Assembly (NCBI RefSeq): GCF_009925085.1
Contig: NZ_JAABNR010000003.1
Location: 186,001-250,000 of the forward strand
Length of the DNA stretch: 64,000 nucleotides
Source: Stagnihabitans tardus
Lineage (GTDB): Bacteria > Pseudomonadota > Alphaproteobacteria > Rhodobacterales > Rhodobacteraceae
Reading direction: 5' to 3'
The position numbers and the translations under genes are program-made. Under the pieces are notes generated by a model, which did not search any database, was not told where the DNA came from, and was given only the letters and a program-made list of their open reading frames with translations. Below, in pieces: positions 1 to 7,778 of this stretch. Every line of letters begins with the position of its first letter. The stretch's first letter is position 1.

Positions 1-1525
1 TGAGCCGGTAACCGGTCATCGTCGCGCCGCCGGCCAGGGGGACGAAGCGGGCGGCGATCATCCTTCCGTCCAGGAGCCGCAGGTCCGCGCCCCAGGCCGA
101 ACGCTCCCCGCCCTGGGCCGCGAAATCTTCCAGGTCGGCCCAGACCGGCGAGGGCGCGCAGCGGTCGCGCCAGGTGGCCGAGACGCTGCGGAGCGTCGCC
201 TCGGCCAGGTTGGCCGCAGGGTCCACCCCCCAAAGCCGCGCATAGGCCTCGTTCGACATCACCAGCTGACCGCCCGGAGAGAAGACGGCAATCGCCTCTT
301 CCAGTTGGTCCATGACCGACTGGCTGATCTCCAGGTCGGCACGGAAACGGCGGGTGCGGATCATCTCGGAGGAGATATCCTCGATCAACAGCGCCAGCGC
401 GCCATTCGGATGCGGACGGCCGATCACGCGGTAGGTCTGGCCGCCCGGCAGGCTCCAGGTCTCTTCATACAGGCCCGAGGCGGCGGCGCGCTCCATCTCC
501 ATCAGCTGACGGCGCCAGCTGCGGTAATCCTTGGGCTCGGGGATCATGTTGCGGTCGCGCATCCCGTCCAGCACCGACAAAAGCGAGGGCCGCATGGTCA
601 GGAAATCGGCCGGCAGCCCGGTCAGGACCATCAGCGCGGGGTTGAAGAGCACCAGTTGCCGATGCTGGTCAAAGATCGCCAGGCCGACATGCAGATGGGC
701 AAAGGTCTTGGTCAGGGTGATCATGAAGTCGCGCAGCGCCGTCTCGCAGGTCACCAGGCTGTCGATCGGCGTGGCGAAGAACATCTTCTCGCCCCGCTCT
801 TCATGCGCCGAGACCTCATACCAGACCTCGCCCCCCTCGCGCAGGGTCAGCGTGTGACGCTTGCCTTCGTTCGGCTTGGCGGGGCCCGGGCGCTTGACGG
901 GCTCGGAGAAAAGCCGGGGCAGGGGCCAGGTCAGGTCCTGGTTGGCGGCCAGAACCTCGGAGGCGCGCAGCATATAGGCCTGGTTCGCCCAGATCACATC
1001 GCCATTCGCCCGCTCTTTCCACATCAGGACCGGAGCCTTGGCGGCGGTGTCGCGCAAGAGGTTGATCTCTTCCTCCATCGCGCGCAGCGCCATCACGTCC
1101 TGCCCCCCCGAGGGGACTTGGTGGCTGGGGTCGGTCAGCACGACCCGGGTCAGGCCGCCACGCAACTCTGCCTGCAACATCAAGGCATTGCCCTTCTCCG
1201 GCGCCGAGGTCAGGGTCAGCGACCCATCCAGCGGCAGGCGCAGGAGCCGCGCCTCAAGCTCGGCGAAATGCGGGGTCAGATAGGTCAGGAGACGGGCCCA
1301 GGGGCTGCCTTGCCCCGGGATCGCCGCCAGGAGCGCCCGCGCCCCCGGGGTGCTGTCGATCATCGCCTCTCCGTCAAACAGGAAGACGGTGGCCGAAGTG
1401 TCCTCGGCAAAGACCGAAACCGGGGCGCGGCGTTGGCGCCGCTCCATCCAGGCGATGGCGCCCAGAACGATACCCGCCGTGGCAAGGGCCAGAAGAAAAA
1501 GTTCAGCTTGCAGAAGCCAGTCCAC
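1..1525 (-). CDS. PAS-domain sensor protein, 3' end outside window
   Basis: The minus-strand frame is open from a GTG at 1525 to the left edge, giving about 508 residues and no stop, so the gene is partial. An in-frame TGA lies a few codons upstream, and GGGGG precedes the GTG. Residues 5-25 form one hydrophobic membrane segment (LFLLALATAGIVLGAIAW). Two PAS-like regions follow, at about 265-375 (GLAIFDQHRQLVLFNPAL) and 395-508 (AIAVFSPGGQLVMSNEAY). A histidine-kinase or other output domain is expected beyond the window but is not visible. The gene lies directly downstream of regB on the same strand, 99 bases away, an arrangement common in Rhodobacterales. Its role is probably signal sensing; the ligand is unknown. 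Confidence 0.75.
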   Translation of the reverse strand, partial: MDWLLQAELFLLALATAGIVLGAIAWMERRQRRAPVSVFAEDTSATVFLFDGEAMIDSTPGARALLAAIPGQGSPWARLLTYLTPHFAELEARLLRLPLDGSLTLTSAPEKGNALMLQAELRGGLTRVVLTDPSHQVPSGGQDVMALRAMEEEINLLRDTAAKAPVLMWKERANGDVIWANQAYMLRASEVLAANQDLTWPLPRLFSEPVKRPGPAKPNEGKRHTLTLREGGEVWYEVSAHEERGEKMFFATPIDSLVTCETALRDFMITLTKTFAHLHVGLAIFDQHRQLVLFNPALMVLTGLPADFLTMRPSLLSVLDGMRDRNMIPEPKDYRSWRRQLMEMERAAASGLYEETWSLPGGQTYRVIGRPHPNGALALLIEDISSEMIRTRRFRADLEISQSVMDQLEEAIAVFSPGGQLVMSNEAYARLWGVDPAANLAEATLRSVSATWRDRCAPSPVWADLEDFAAQGGERSAWGADLRLLDGRMIAARFVPLAGGATMTGYRL

Positions 1526-1541
1526 CGGCGCCCCCAGAAAG

Positions 1542-1571
1542 ATTGTCCGATCTTGGAGGCTAGGGAGTCAA
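1542..1571 (-). promoter_or_regulatory. possible promoter of the PAS sensor gene
   Basis: Read on the minus strand, TTGACT (1566-1571) is separated by 18 bases from GACAAT (1542-1547), about 16 bases before the GTG start. The fit to a housekeeping promoter is modest, and read-through from regB is equally possible. Confidence 0.3.
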
Positions 1572-1624
1572 AGTTAATGAACGGTTAAGCGATTAATTCC
1601 CTTTTTTCCTTGATATGCGCGACT

Positions 1625-2995
1625 TCAGATCTGCATGGGTTGATTGTCGCCCAGAACCAGGTGGTCCGGCGCCAGGATGTCCGATTCGGCCCAGACCACC
1701 TCGATCACCGCTCCGCACCGCTCTGGCCGGATGCCGGGGCCCGAGAAGGGATCCGAGCCATTAACGAAGGTCAGGCTCGCCCCCGTCCGCTCGAGCAGCG
1801 TCTTGGCGATGAAAAGACCCAGGCCCATGCCCTCGTAACCCGGCCGCTTCTCCTCCTCGGGCTCGCGACGGGTGCGCACGAAAGGGTCACCGATGCGGTA
1901 GAGGACGTGAAAGGGGAAGCCGTCGCCGTCATCGACGATGCGGACGCGGATCATCCCATGCGAGTGCTCGAGGTCGACCCAGACCTTGGCCACGGCGAAA
2001 TCCACGGCGTTCTGGATCAGGTTGCGCAGGCCGTGGATGACCTCGGGCCGCCGGAGGATGCGCGGTTGCAGGTGCAGGCCGATGTTGTCGACGATCTCGA
2101 CCCTCTTGCCGCGTTCCATATGCGGATCGGCGGCCTCGCGGACCACGGCGATCAAGGGGGCCTGGCGCAGGTGGAGGTCATCCTTCCCCGCCCGACCCAT
2201 GTCGCGCAGGATATCCCGGCAGCGGTCGGCCTGGGCGCGGATCAAGAGCACATCCTCGCGCTGATCACCGGTCAGGTCATCGACCAGCTCGGAGGCCACC
2301 ATCTTGATCGTGGCCAGCGGAGTCCCCAGCTCATGCGCCGCCGCAGCGACCACGCCGCCGAGGTCGGTCAGCTTCTGTTCGCGGGACAGCGCCATCTGCG
2401 TCGCCAGGAGCGCATCGGCCATGGCCCGCATCTCGACCGCGATCCGGCGCGAGAAGATCGCGATGAAGACGGTCCCCGAGACGATGGCCAGCCAGAAGCC
2501 GACCTCGAATTGCAGGGGAAGGACCACGATCTCGCCACTGGCAAAGCGCAAGGGCTTGTAGACGAAGGCCACGGCGGTGACCAATTGCACGGCAAGCCCA
2601 CCGAGGAAGATGGTCGATTTCAGCTCCAGCGCCGAGGCCGAGATCGTGACGGGGACGATGACCAGAAGCAGGAAGGGATTGTCCAGGCCTCCGGTCATGC
2701 CAACCAGGTAGACCAGTTGCAGAAGGTCGAAGAGCAGAAGCAGCATGGCCTCGTGATCGGCCAGGCGACGGTTGCCGGGAAAGACCAGGGTGCTGATGAT
2801 GTTCAACGCCACGGCGGCGCCCACGGCCAGGGCGCATTGGCCGATGGGCAGGATCAGGCCGTAATATGTATGGGCCGCCGTCAGGACCGCGACCTGACCC
2901 GTGATCGCCACCCAGCGCAGCGTCGTCAGCGTGCGCAGCCGGACCCATTCGCCGTCGCTGAAATCGCGGCCCGAGGGCCCGGGCAATTGGTCCAT
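1625..2995 (-). CDS. regB: redox-responsive sensor histidine kinase RegB/PrrB
   Basis: A 456-residue membrane histidine kinase that phosphorylates RegA and controls respiration, photosynthesis, nitrogen and carbon fixation genes in Rhodobacterales. About six membrane helices occupy residues 25-182. The ubiquinone-binding loop GGLDNPF is at 102-108 (GGxxNPF in the family). The phosphoacceptor is His221 in AAHELGTPLATI. The redox-active cysteine of the family corresponds to Cys259 in QADRCRDIL. The ATP-binding domain shows NLIQNAVDFA, DDGDGF and GMGLGLFIAKTLLER. The ATG follows a GGGGGAG ribosome site. It is divergent from senC-regA across 75 bases, the classic arrangement. All residues needed for quinone and thiol sensing are present, so function should be canonical. 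Confidence 0.97.
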   Translation of the reverse strand: MDQLPGPSGRDFSDGEWVRLRTLTTLRWVAITGQVAVLTAAHTYYGLILPIGQCALAVGAAVALNIISTLVFPGNRRLADHEAMLLLLFDLLQLVYLVGMTGGLDNPFLLLVIVPVTISASALELKSTIFLGGLAVQLVTAVAFVYKPLRFASGEIVVLPLQFEVGFWLAIVSGTVFIAIFSRRIAVEMRAMADALLATQMALSREQKLTDLGGVVAAAAHELGTPLATIKMVASELVDDLTGDQREDVLLIRAQADRCRDILRDMGRAGKDDLHLRQAPLIAVVREAADPHMERGKRVEIVDNIGLHLQPRILRRPEVIHGLRNLIQNAVDFAVAKVWVDLEHSHGMIRVRIVDDGDGFPFHVLYRIGDPFVRTRREPEEEKRPGYEGMGLGLFIAKTLLERTGASLTFVNGSDPFSGPGIRPERCGAVIEVVWAESDILAPDHLVLGDNQPMQI

Positions 2996-3070
2996 GGCTC
3001 TCCCCCTCGCGCCTGCCTGCGGGAATTGTTATGGTGCAGGCGCTTCGCAATCAATGCCTTGGAGGCCCTC

Positions 3071-3703
3071 ATGCGCATAGGCTCTGTCATCGCCGTCACG
3101 GCAGCGGTCGGTTTGGCCGCCATGCTGGGCGCCACCAGCTATTACGTCCTGTCGCAGAAGACCGCGGGCGCCTGCCAGGGCGGCGCGGTCATGGGGGCAG
3201 AGATCGGCGGGCCCCTGGCGCTGCATGACGCCACGGGCAAGGCGGTGACCGAGAAAGAGATCCTCTCCGGCGCCTCCCTGGTCTATTTCGGCTATGCCAA
3301 TTGCCCCGATGTCTGCCCGATCGACAATGCCCGCAATGACGAGGTGGCGCGGCTCCTGGCCGAGAAGGGCATCACGCTGACCCCGGTTTTCATCTCGGTC
3401 GACCCGACCCGCGACACGCCCGAGGTCCTGGCCGACTACCAGGCGGCCTTCGACCATGTCCGCACCTATACCGGCACCGAGGCAGAGGTGGCCGCCGCCA
3501 CCAAGGCCTGGCGCGTCTATTTCGAGATCAACCCGGAGGAATTGGCCGCCTACAAGACCGATCCCAGCGGGTTTTACGCGGTCAACCACACCACGATGAC
3601 CTACCTGGCCAAGCCGGGTGGCCAGGTCGTCGCGGTCTTCCAGCGCGAGAATACCGCCGAGGAAATCGCGCAATCCGCGCCTTGTTATCTGGGCGCCGCC
3701 TAG
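3071..3703 (+). CDS. senC: SCO1/SenC/PrrC family copper protein
   Basis: A 210-residue protein anchored by one N-terminal helix (residues 5-26), with a thioredoxin-like SCO domain outside the cytoplasm. The copper-binding CPDVC motif lies in YFGYANCPDVCPIDNA, and the partner histidine is in YAVNHTTMTYL. SCO proteins deliver copper to the CuA or CuB site of cytochrome c oxidases and, in this group, influence signalling through RegB. ATG 3071 was chosen because GGAGG lies at 3061-3065; the longer open frame upstream is only the antisense shadow of regB. It is followed 31 bases later by regA, so the two are probably co-transcribed. The family function is firm; the exact oxidase served is inferred. 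Confidence 0.95.
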   Translation: MRIGSVIAVTAAVGLAAMLGATSYYVLSQKTAGACQGGAVMGAEIGGPLALHDATGKAVTEKEILSGASLVYFGYANCPDVCPIDNARNDEVARLLAEKGITLTPVFISVDPTRDTPEVLADYQAAFDHVRTYTGTEAEVAAATKAWRVYFEINPEELAAYKTDPSGFYAVNHTTMTYLAKPGGQVVAVFQRENTAEEIAQSAPCYLGAA

Positions 3704-3734
3704 GTTAGCCTGCCCCAGACCTTGGGAGGGGCGC

Positions 3735-4286
3735 ATGACCGAAGAGCTGAAAGACATCGGGCCGGATCGCAGTCTGCTTCTGGTGGATGACGACGAGGCT
3801 TTCGTGCGGCGCCTGGCCAAGGCGATGGACAAGCGCGGATTCCAGTCGCAGACCGCGCTCAGCGTGGCCGAGGGCAAGTCCATGGCCCTGGCGCGGCCTC
3901 CGGCCTTTGCGGTGGTCGATCTGCGGCTGGCCGATGGCAATGGGCTGGACGTGGTCCAGACCCTGCACGAACAGCGCCCCGATTGCCGGGTGATCGTGCT
4001 GACCGGCTATGGCGCGATTGCGACGGCGGTGGCGGCGGTCAAGATCGGGGCGATCGATTACCTGTCGAAGCCCGCCGATGCCAATGACATCACCAAGGCG
4101 CTTCTGGAAGAGGGCGAGGATCTGCCCGCCCCGCCCGAAAACCTCATGTCCGCCGACCGCGTGCGCTGGGAACATATCCAGCGCGTCTATGAAATGTGCG
4201 ACCGCAATGTTTCCGAAACCGCGCGGCGGCTTTCGATGCATCGCCGCACCTTGCAGCGCATATTGGCCAAGCGCAGCCCGAAATGA
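3735..4286 (+). CDS. regA: response regulator RegA/PrrA
   Basis: A 183-residue response regulator: receiver domain (about 1-125), a proline linker and a Fis-like DNA-binding helix at the C terminus. The acidic pocket is VDDDEAF (Asp18-20), the phosphoacceptor is Asp62 in VVDLRLADGNG, and the conserved lysine lies in YLSKPADA. The end MHRRTLQRILAKRSPK is characteristic of RegA in Rhodobacterales. It binds DNA to switch between aerobic and anaerobic gene sets when phosphorylated by RegB. GGGAGGGG precedes the ATG at 3735. It sits between senC and hvrA in the standard order. ahcY, often found near this locus in Rhodobacter, is absent here; a LysR gene follows instead. Confidence 0.97.
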   Translation: MTEELKDIGPDRSLLLVDDDEAFVRRLAKAMDKRGFQSQTALSVAEGKSMALARPPAFAVVDLRLADGNGLDVVQTLHEQRPDCRVIVLTGYGAIATAVAAVKIGAIDYLSKPADANDITKALLEEGEDLPAPPENLMSADRVRWEHIQRVYEMCDRNVSETARRLSMHRRTLQRILAKRSPK

Positions 4287-4355
4287 AGTTTGGACTTGTC
4301 ATCCCAAGTCAATATTCTTAACACCGGCATGACCCAACCATGAAAGGACCTGGGA

Positions 4356-4667
4356 ATGGCCGATCTCAATTCGATGACTCTGAAAGAACTGAAAGACCTG
4401 CAGGCCCAGGTCGCCAAGGCGATTGCCTCTTTCGAGGACCGCAAGAAACTTGAAACCCTCGCCAAGCTGCGCGAATTGGCGCGGGCGGATGGGTTTCAGC
4501 TCGAAGAGCTGACCGCTTTGACCACGACCCGCAAAAGGGCGCCCTCGGCGGTGACCTATGCCAATCCGGCCAACAAGTCCGACACCTGGTCGGGCCGGGG
4601 CCGCAAGCCGCGCTGGTTCATCGAGGCCATGGCCGCCGGCAAGAAGCGCGAAGACCTTCTGGTCTAG
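4356..4667 (+). CDS. hvrA: H-NS family trans-acting regulator HvrA
   Basis: A 103-residue nucleoid-associated protein. The N-terminal half is a charged coiled coil (MTLKELKDLQAQVAKAIASF), and the C-terminal half carries the H-NS DNA-contact motif TWSGRGRKPRWF. In Rhodobacter capsulatus HvrA modulates light-harvesting and nitrogen-fixation genes under the Reg system. The ATG at 4356 has AAAGGA about ten bases upstream. It lies 69 bases after regA on the same strand. Its TAG stop overlaps, in a CTAG palindrome, the stop of the convergent LysR gene. Confidence 0.93.
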   Translation: MADLNSMTLKELKDLQAQVAKAIASFEDRKKLETLAKLRELARADGFQLEELTALTTTRKRAPSAVTYANPANKSDTWSGRGRKPRWFIEAMAAGKKREDLLV

Positions 4668-5536
4668 ACCGCCGCCTTCAGCCAGCGGATGAAAGCCTTC
4701 AGCTCCGGGCGTTTCGGCCCGGGGCGGGTGACCATGTAATAGGCCAGGCTGTCATCCTTCAGCCGCCCCACGATTTGCAGCGTGCCGTTCTCGACGTCAT
4801 GTTCGACCAGGGCCTCGGCCTCGACATATAGGCCAAGCCCCGCGCGGGCGGCGGAAAGCGCCAGGTCTTCGGTCGGCACATCGGTGATATTCATCGCATC
4901 GGGTTTCAGGCCAAAGCCCTTGAGCCAGGTCTGAGTCTCCGGCCAGTCCTCGGCCATGATCCAGGGCATGTCCGACATTTCCGCATTCGACAAATCAACC
5001 CGTCCCGCCAGCAATTCCGGAGCCGCCACGATGACGTAATCGGCAGCGGTCAGGAATTCGACATCCAGCCCCGGCCACTTGCCATTGCCAAAGCGGATGC
5101 CCAGGTCGATGCCCTCGCGCCGCAGATCGACGACGCGCTTTTCCGGGTTCAGCGAGAGTTCGATATCGGGATGGCTTTTCCAAAATCCCCCGAGTTTCGG
5201 CATCAGCCAATTCGCCGCAAAGGCCGCCGTCAAGGTCACCCTTAGCGCGGCCCCGGGCCCGCCGCCCTTGACCTCGGCCAGGGCCTGGCCGATGCCCCGA
5301 AAGCCCTCGACCAAGGCCGCCGCCAATTTGGCCCCCTCGGGCGTCAGCGCCATGCCCCGGCCCTCGCGGTAAAGCAACTCGCGGCCCAGGTGATCCTCCA
5401 GCCCGCGCACCTGTTGCGCCACGGCGGCATGGGTCACGTTCAGCTCGCGCGCAGCAAGGGTGAAGCTTTGCAGCCGCGCCGCCGCCTCGAAGGCGCGCAG
5501 AGCGGTCAGGGAGGGGAAACTGCGCCAGTCGATCAT
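4664..5536 (-). CDS. LysR-family transcriptional regulator, GcvA-like
   Basis: A 290-residue LysR protein. The winged helix-turn-helix occupies residues 1-65, with LQSFTLAARELNVTHAAVAQ matching the GcvA subgroup pattern, followed by a periplasmic-binding-like effector domain. The N-terminal SFPSLTALRAFEAAARL is also typical of GcvA-type regulators. No glycine-cleavage genes are nearby, so the target is unknown. The divergent neighbour is a 26-codon ORF starting at 5652. An inverted repeat (TTCCC-N6-GGGAA) in the gap between them is a candidate operator. Convergent overlap with hvrA is four bases. Confidence 0.9.
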   Translation of the reverse strand: MIDWRSFPSLTALRAFEAAARLQSFTLAARELNVTHAAVAQQVRGLEDHLGRELLYREGRGMALTPEGAKLAAALVEGFRGIGQALAEVKGGGPGAALRVTLTAAFAANWLMPKLGGFWKSHPDIELSLNPEKRVVDLRREGIDLGIRFGNGKWPGLDVEFLTAADYVIVAAPELLAGRVDLSNAEMSDMPWIMAEDWPETQTWLKGFGLKPDAMNITDVPTEDLALSAARAGLGLYVEAEALVEHDVENGTLQIVGRLKDDSLAYYMVTRPGPKRPELKAFIRWLKAAV

Positions 5537-5581
5537 GTTTACAAATCCGTAATCTGTTAGCTCAGCTTACATGTCGAAAGA

Positions 5582-5619
5582 TTCCCTGACTTGGGAAATC
5601 CAAGCATTGCGCCTATATC
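5582..5619 (+). promoter_or_regulatory. promoter with overlapping inverted repeat, likely LysR operator
   Basis: TTGGGA (5591-5596), 17 bases, TATATC (5614-5619) fits a housekeeping promoter for the small ORF at 5652. The -35 box is embedded in the perfect dyad TTCCC-TGACTT-GGGAA (5582-5597). LysR regulators commonly bind a T-N11-A dyad, so this is a plausible site for the divergent GcvA-like protein. Binding itself is inferred. Confidence 0.55.
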
Positions 5620-5651
5620 CCTAGCATCGGAAGACCCGAGAGGAGAAGAAA

Positions 5652-5732
5652 ATGTTGAACCTGATTGCAGACGCCCTGATGACCCTGACCCTGATGGGCC
5701 CCCAGCCGAAAGCGCACAAGCGTGGTCGCTGA
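5652..5732 (+). CDS. small ORF, 26 residues, unknown function
   Basis: ATG 5652 to TGA 5730-5732 encodes MLNLIADALMTLTLMGPQ followed by the basic tail PKAHKRGR. AGGAG at 5641-5645 gives a good ribosome site with six bases of spacing, and a TTGGGA-N17-TATATC promoter lies 32 bases upstream of the start codon. The N-terminal 16 residues are hydrophobic and could form an amphipathic or membrane helix; the end is strongly positive. The stop abuts exactly the stop of the convergent HD-hydrolase gene. It is divergent from, and probably controlled by, the LysR gene. It could be a real microprotein or a regulatory leader; no family is recognised. Confidence 0.5.
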   Translation: MLNLIADALMTLTLMGPQPKAHKRGR

Positions 5733-6314
5733 TCAAAGACCGTCCATCAAGGCCAAGTGCCGCTTCACATAGGCCGTCCGCACCTCCGCGGGCGGCCTTA
5801 GTCTTAGGGCGATGCCCCGCAGCGCCTCGGGCGGGCGCCCGAAGAACCGATCCGCCTCATCCTCGCGGAAGCCCGCGATCTGAATGGCCTCCAACCAGGC
5901 CGAGACCTTGTCCGCCGCCTTGATCGCCTTTTTCACCGCGACCGGCAGCACCGCAGGCAGACCAAAGCGGATATGGACCGCCGCCGTCAGCCTTGCATCC
6001 AGCTCTGCATAACCAGGCCCCACCGCCGCCTTGACCGGGCTGATCATGTCGCCGATCACATATTCCGGCGCGTCATGCAGCAGGGCCGCCAGCCGCCAGC
6101 GCGGATCGGCCTCGGTGCGGGCAAAGATCTCTTCGACCAGCAGGGAATGCTCCGCCACCGAATAGGGCCAGTCGCCAAAGGTCTGCCCGTTCCAGCGCGC
6201 GACAAAGGCCAGGCCATGGGCGATGTCCTCGATCTCGATATCGACCGGGGTCGGGTCCAGAAGGTCCAACCGCCGCCCCGAGAGCATCCTTTGCCATGCG
6301 CGCGGCTGTTTCAT
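5733..6314 (-). CDS. HD-domain hydrolase, YfbR-like
   Basis: A 193-residue HD-superfamily phosphohydrolase. The metal-binding residues are visible in YSVAEHSLLVEEIF, in LLHDAPEYVIGDM (the HD pair) and in a later aspartate in KAADKVSAWLEA. The family includes the 5'-deoxynucleotidase YfbR, which dephosphorylates deoxynucleoside monophosphates; the true substrate here is not established. The start was set at ATG 6314 because GGAG lies eight bases upstream; the frame is open for a further 16 codons. It is convergent with the 26-codon ORF. Confidence 0.82.
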   Translation of the reverse strand: MKQPRAWQRMLSGRRLDLLDPTPVDIEIEDIAHGLAFVARWNGQTFGDWPYSVAEHSLLVEEIFARTEADPRWRLAALLHDAPEYVIGDMISPVKAAVGPGYAELDARLTAAVHIRFGLPAVLPVAVKKAIKAADKVSAWLEAIQIAGFREDEADRFFGRPPEALRGIALRLRPPAEVRTAYVKRHLALMDGL

Positions 6315-6464
6315 TTTCTTCTCCGCTTGAGCTTTGGCACATATCTGACGCGAAACGGGCATAAAGGGAATCCCCGGGCCGCTCCGTTCACGCTTTGCGC
6401 GGTCAAAGTCTGGACGCCTTGGCTGCCCTGTGCCATCAAGGCGCCGACCAAGCAGGAGATCGGT

Positions 6465-7778
6465 ATGACTGACCCATGGACACCTTTGTGCCTCGTGGCA
6501 TCATGTGACCTGCAGGCCGCCGCTTGGCCCATGCCGGTCGCCGTGGTCGAGGACGACCTGACCCTGCGGCTGGACGGCGTCGAGCTGGGCATCGACACCC
6601 TGCATCCCCGCCTTGTCGCTGCCCTCAGCCTTTCGCCGAAGGGCGCGGCTCTCCTGGACCGGCTCGAGCTTCACCTGGCCGAGACGGGCCGCACGCTTCA
6701 GGGCCTGCGCCGCGATGTGACCCCGGCAGAGGCGCCCGCCGCGCTGTTTTCCCTGATGGCCGCGGCCCTGGTGCAGTCGCAAGGCCGCGTGGTCAAGCAG
6801 ATGCGCGAGCTGGCGCAGATGCGGCAGTTGACGGAAACCAGCCTCCAGCATTTCGAGCGGCTCGAGGCTTTTGTCTGGCAGACCGCGAAATGCGAACGCA
6901 ACCAGGTCCTGAACCTGGCCGCGCGGGCCGATGGCGCCACGCTGGCCCTGTCCGAGGCCGAGCAGCGCCTGCCGACCGACAGTGTCGGCCTGTCTGACCT
7001 GGCGCTGTGGGTCGCGGCCCCGGCCCAGGGCCAGTTGACCGTCGCGCTGGACCTGATGGAGACCGCCGTGACCGTCGCGACCTGGGTGGTCAGTGACCCC
7101 GGCGCGGGCTGGCTGCGGCTGGCCCTGCCGCGCGCCCTGTCGACCGATGCCCAGACCCCGGTTCTGCGTCTGACCTGGTCCGGTCCGTCGCCGCTTTCGC
7201 TTGGCCTTTCCCTCGATCACCCCGATCCGCGCTTTCAATGCCAGGGCGGGCCGACCCTGGCCCTGAAGCTGTGGAAGTTCATTCCCGGCACCAATGCCCC
7301 CCTGTCGCCCGACTCCCTGCCGCCCAGCGCGGGCCCGACCCGGGGTCGCTGGCTGATCGGTCTTGCGGCGCTGGGCGAGGCGGCGACCCTGGCGGCCGAC
7401 CCCGAGCGGATCGAGTTCCTCGATTGGGCGGGCGGCGTCGTCATGCGCCCCGAGCCTGGCCAGACCCTGGGCCTGCGCCTGCCCGGCCTGGCGCGTCCGG
7501 GCATGGTGCGGCTGCAAGGCATGGTCTCGGTCGAGGGCATCGGCGCCCAGGCCGAGCTGACCTATGCCGTGGCGGCTCCGGGTCAGGAGCCCGACCCGCA
7601 GAGCTGGCAGGTGGTCACCCCGGCGGAACCGGATCAGCTTCATGTCACCCTCCCCCGGCTTGAGGTCGCACAGGACCTGGTCCTGATGGCCCGCGTGCCC
7701 GAAGCGGCCGAACATCCCGCCGTCGTCGTCTTCGAGCGGATCGAGGCCTTTGCCAGCCTGACGGGCCGCGATGACTGA
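6465..7778 (+). CDS. uncharacterised protein of a surface-glycan operon
   Basis: A 437-residue protein beginning MTDPWTPLCLVASCDL, with AGGAG nine bases before the ATG. No signal peptide or membrane segment is seen. Residues about 100-150 are helical (SQGRVVKQMRELAQMRQLTE), and the remainder is rich in beta-strand and proline patterns with two sandwich-like stretches (about 170-250 and 320-430). It may belong to one of the alphaproteobacterial DUF families found beside glycosyltransferases (DUF6212 comes to mind, unverified). It overlaps the next glycosyltransferase by eight bases, so translation is probably coupled. A role in assembling or recognising the glycan is inferred from context only. 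Confidence 0.8.
   Translation: MTDPWTPLCLVASCDLQAAAWPMPVAVVEDDLTLRLDGVELGIDTLHPRLVAALSLSPKGAALLDRLELHLAETGRTLQGLRRDVTPAEAPAALFSLMAAALVQSQGRVVKQMRELAQMRQLTETSLQHFERLEAFVWQTAKCERNQVLNLAARADGATLALSEAEQRLPTDSVGLSDLALWVAAPAQGQLTVALDLMETAVTVATWVVSDPGAGWLRLALPRALSTDAQTPVLRLTWSGPSPLSLGLSLDHPDPRFQCQGGPTLALKLWKFIPGTNAPLSPDSLPPSAGPTRGRWLIGLAALGEAATLAADPERIEFLDWAGGVVMRPEPGQTLGLRLPGLARPGMVRLQGMVSVEGIGAQAELTYAVAAPGQEPDPQSWQVVTPAEPDQLHVTLPRLEVAQDLVLMARVPEAAEHPAVVVFERIEAFASLTGRDD

Noticed and set aside
305-1588. 427-codon plus-strand open frame over the PAS gene
   Set aside because: Antisense shadow: Gln/His/Arg-rich composition without motifs, while the opposite strand has clear PAS sequences and a membrane segment.
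1610-3070. N-terminal extension of senC to nearly 700 codons
   Set aside because: This part is antisense to regB; a good ribosome site and a signal-anchor start at 3071.
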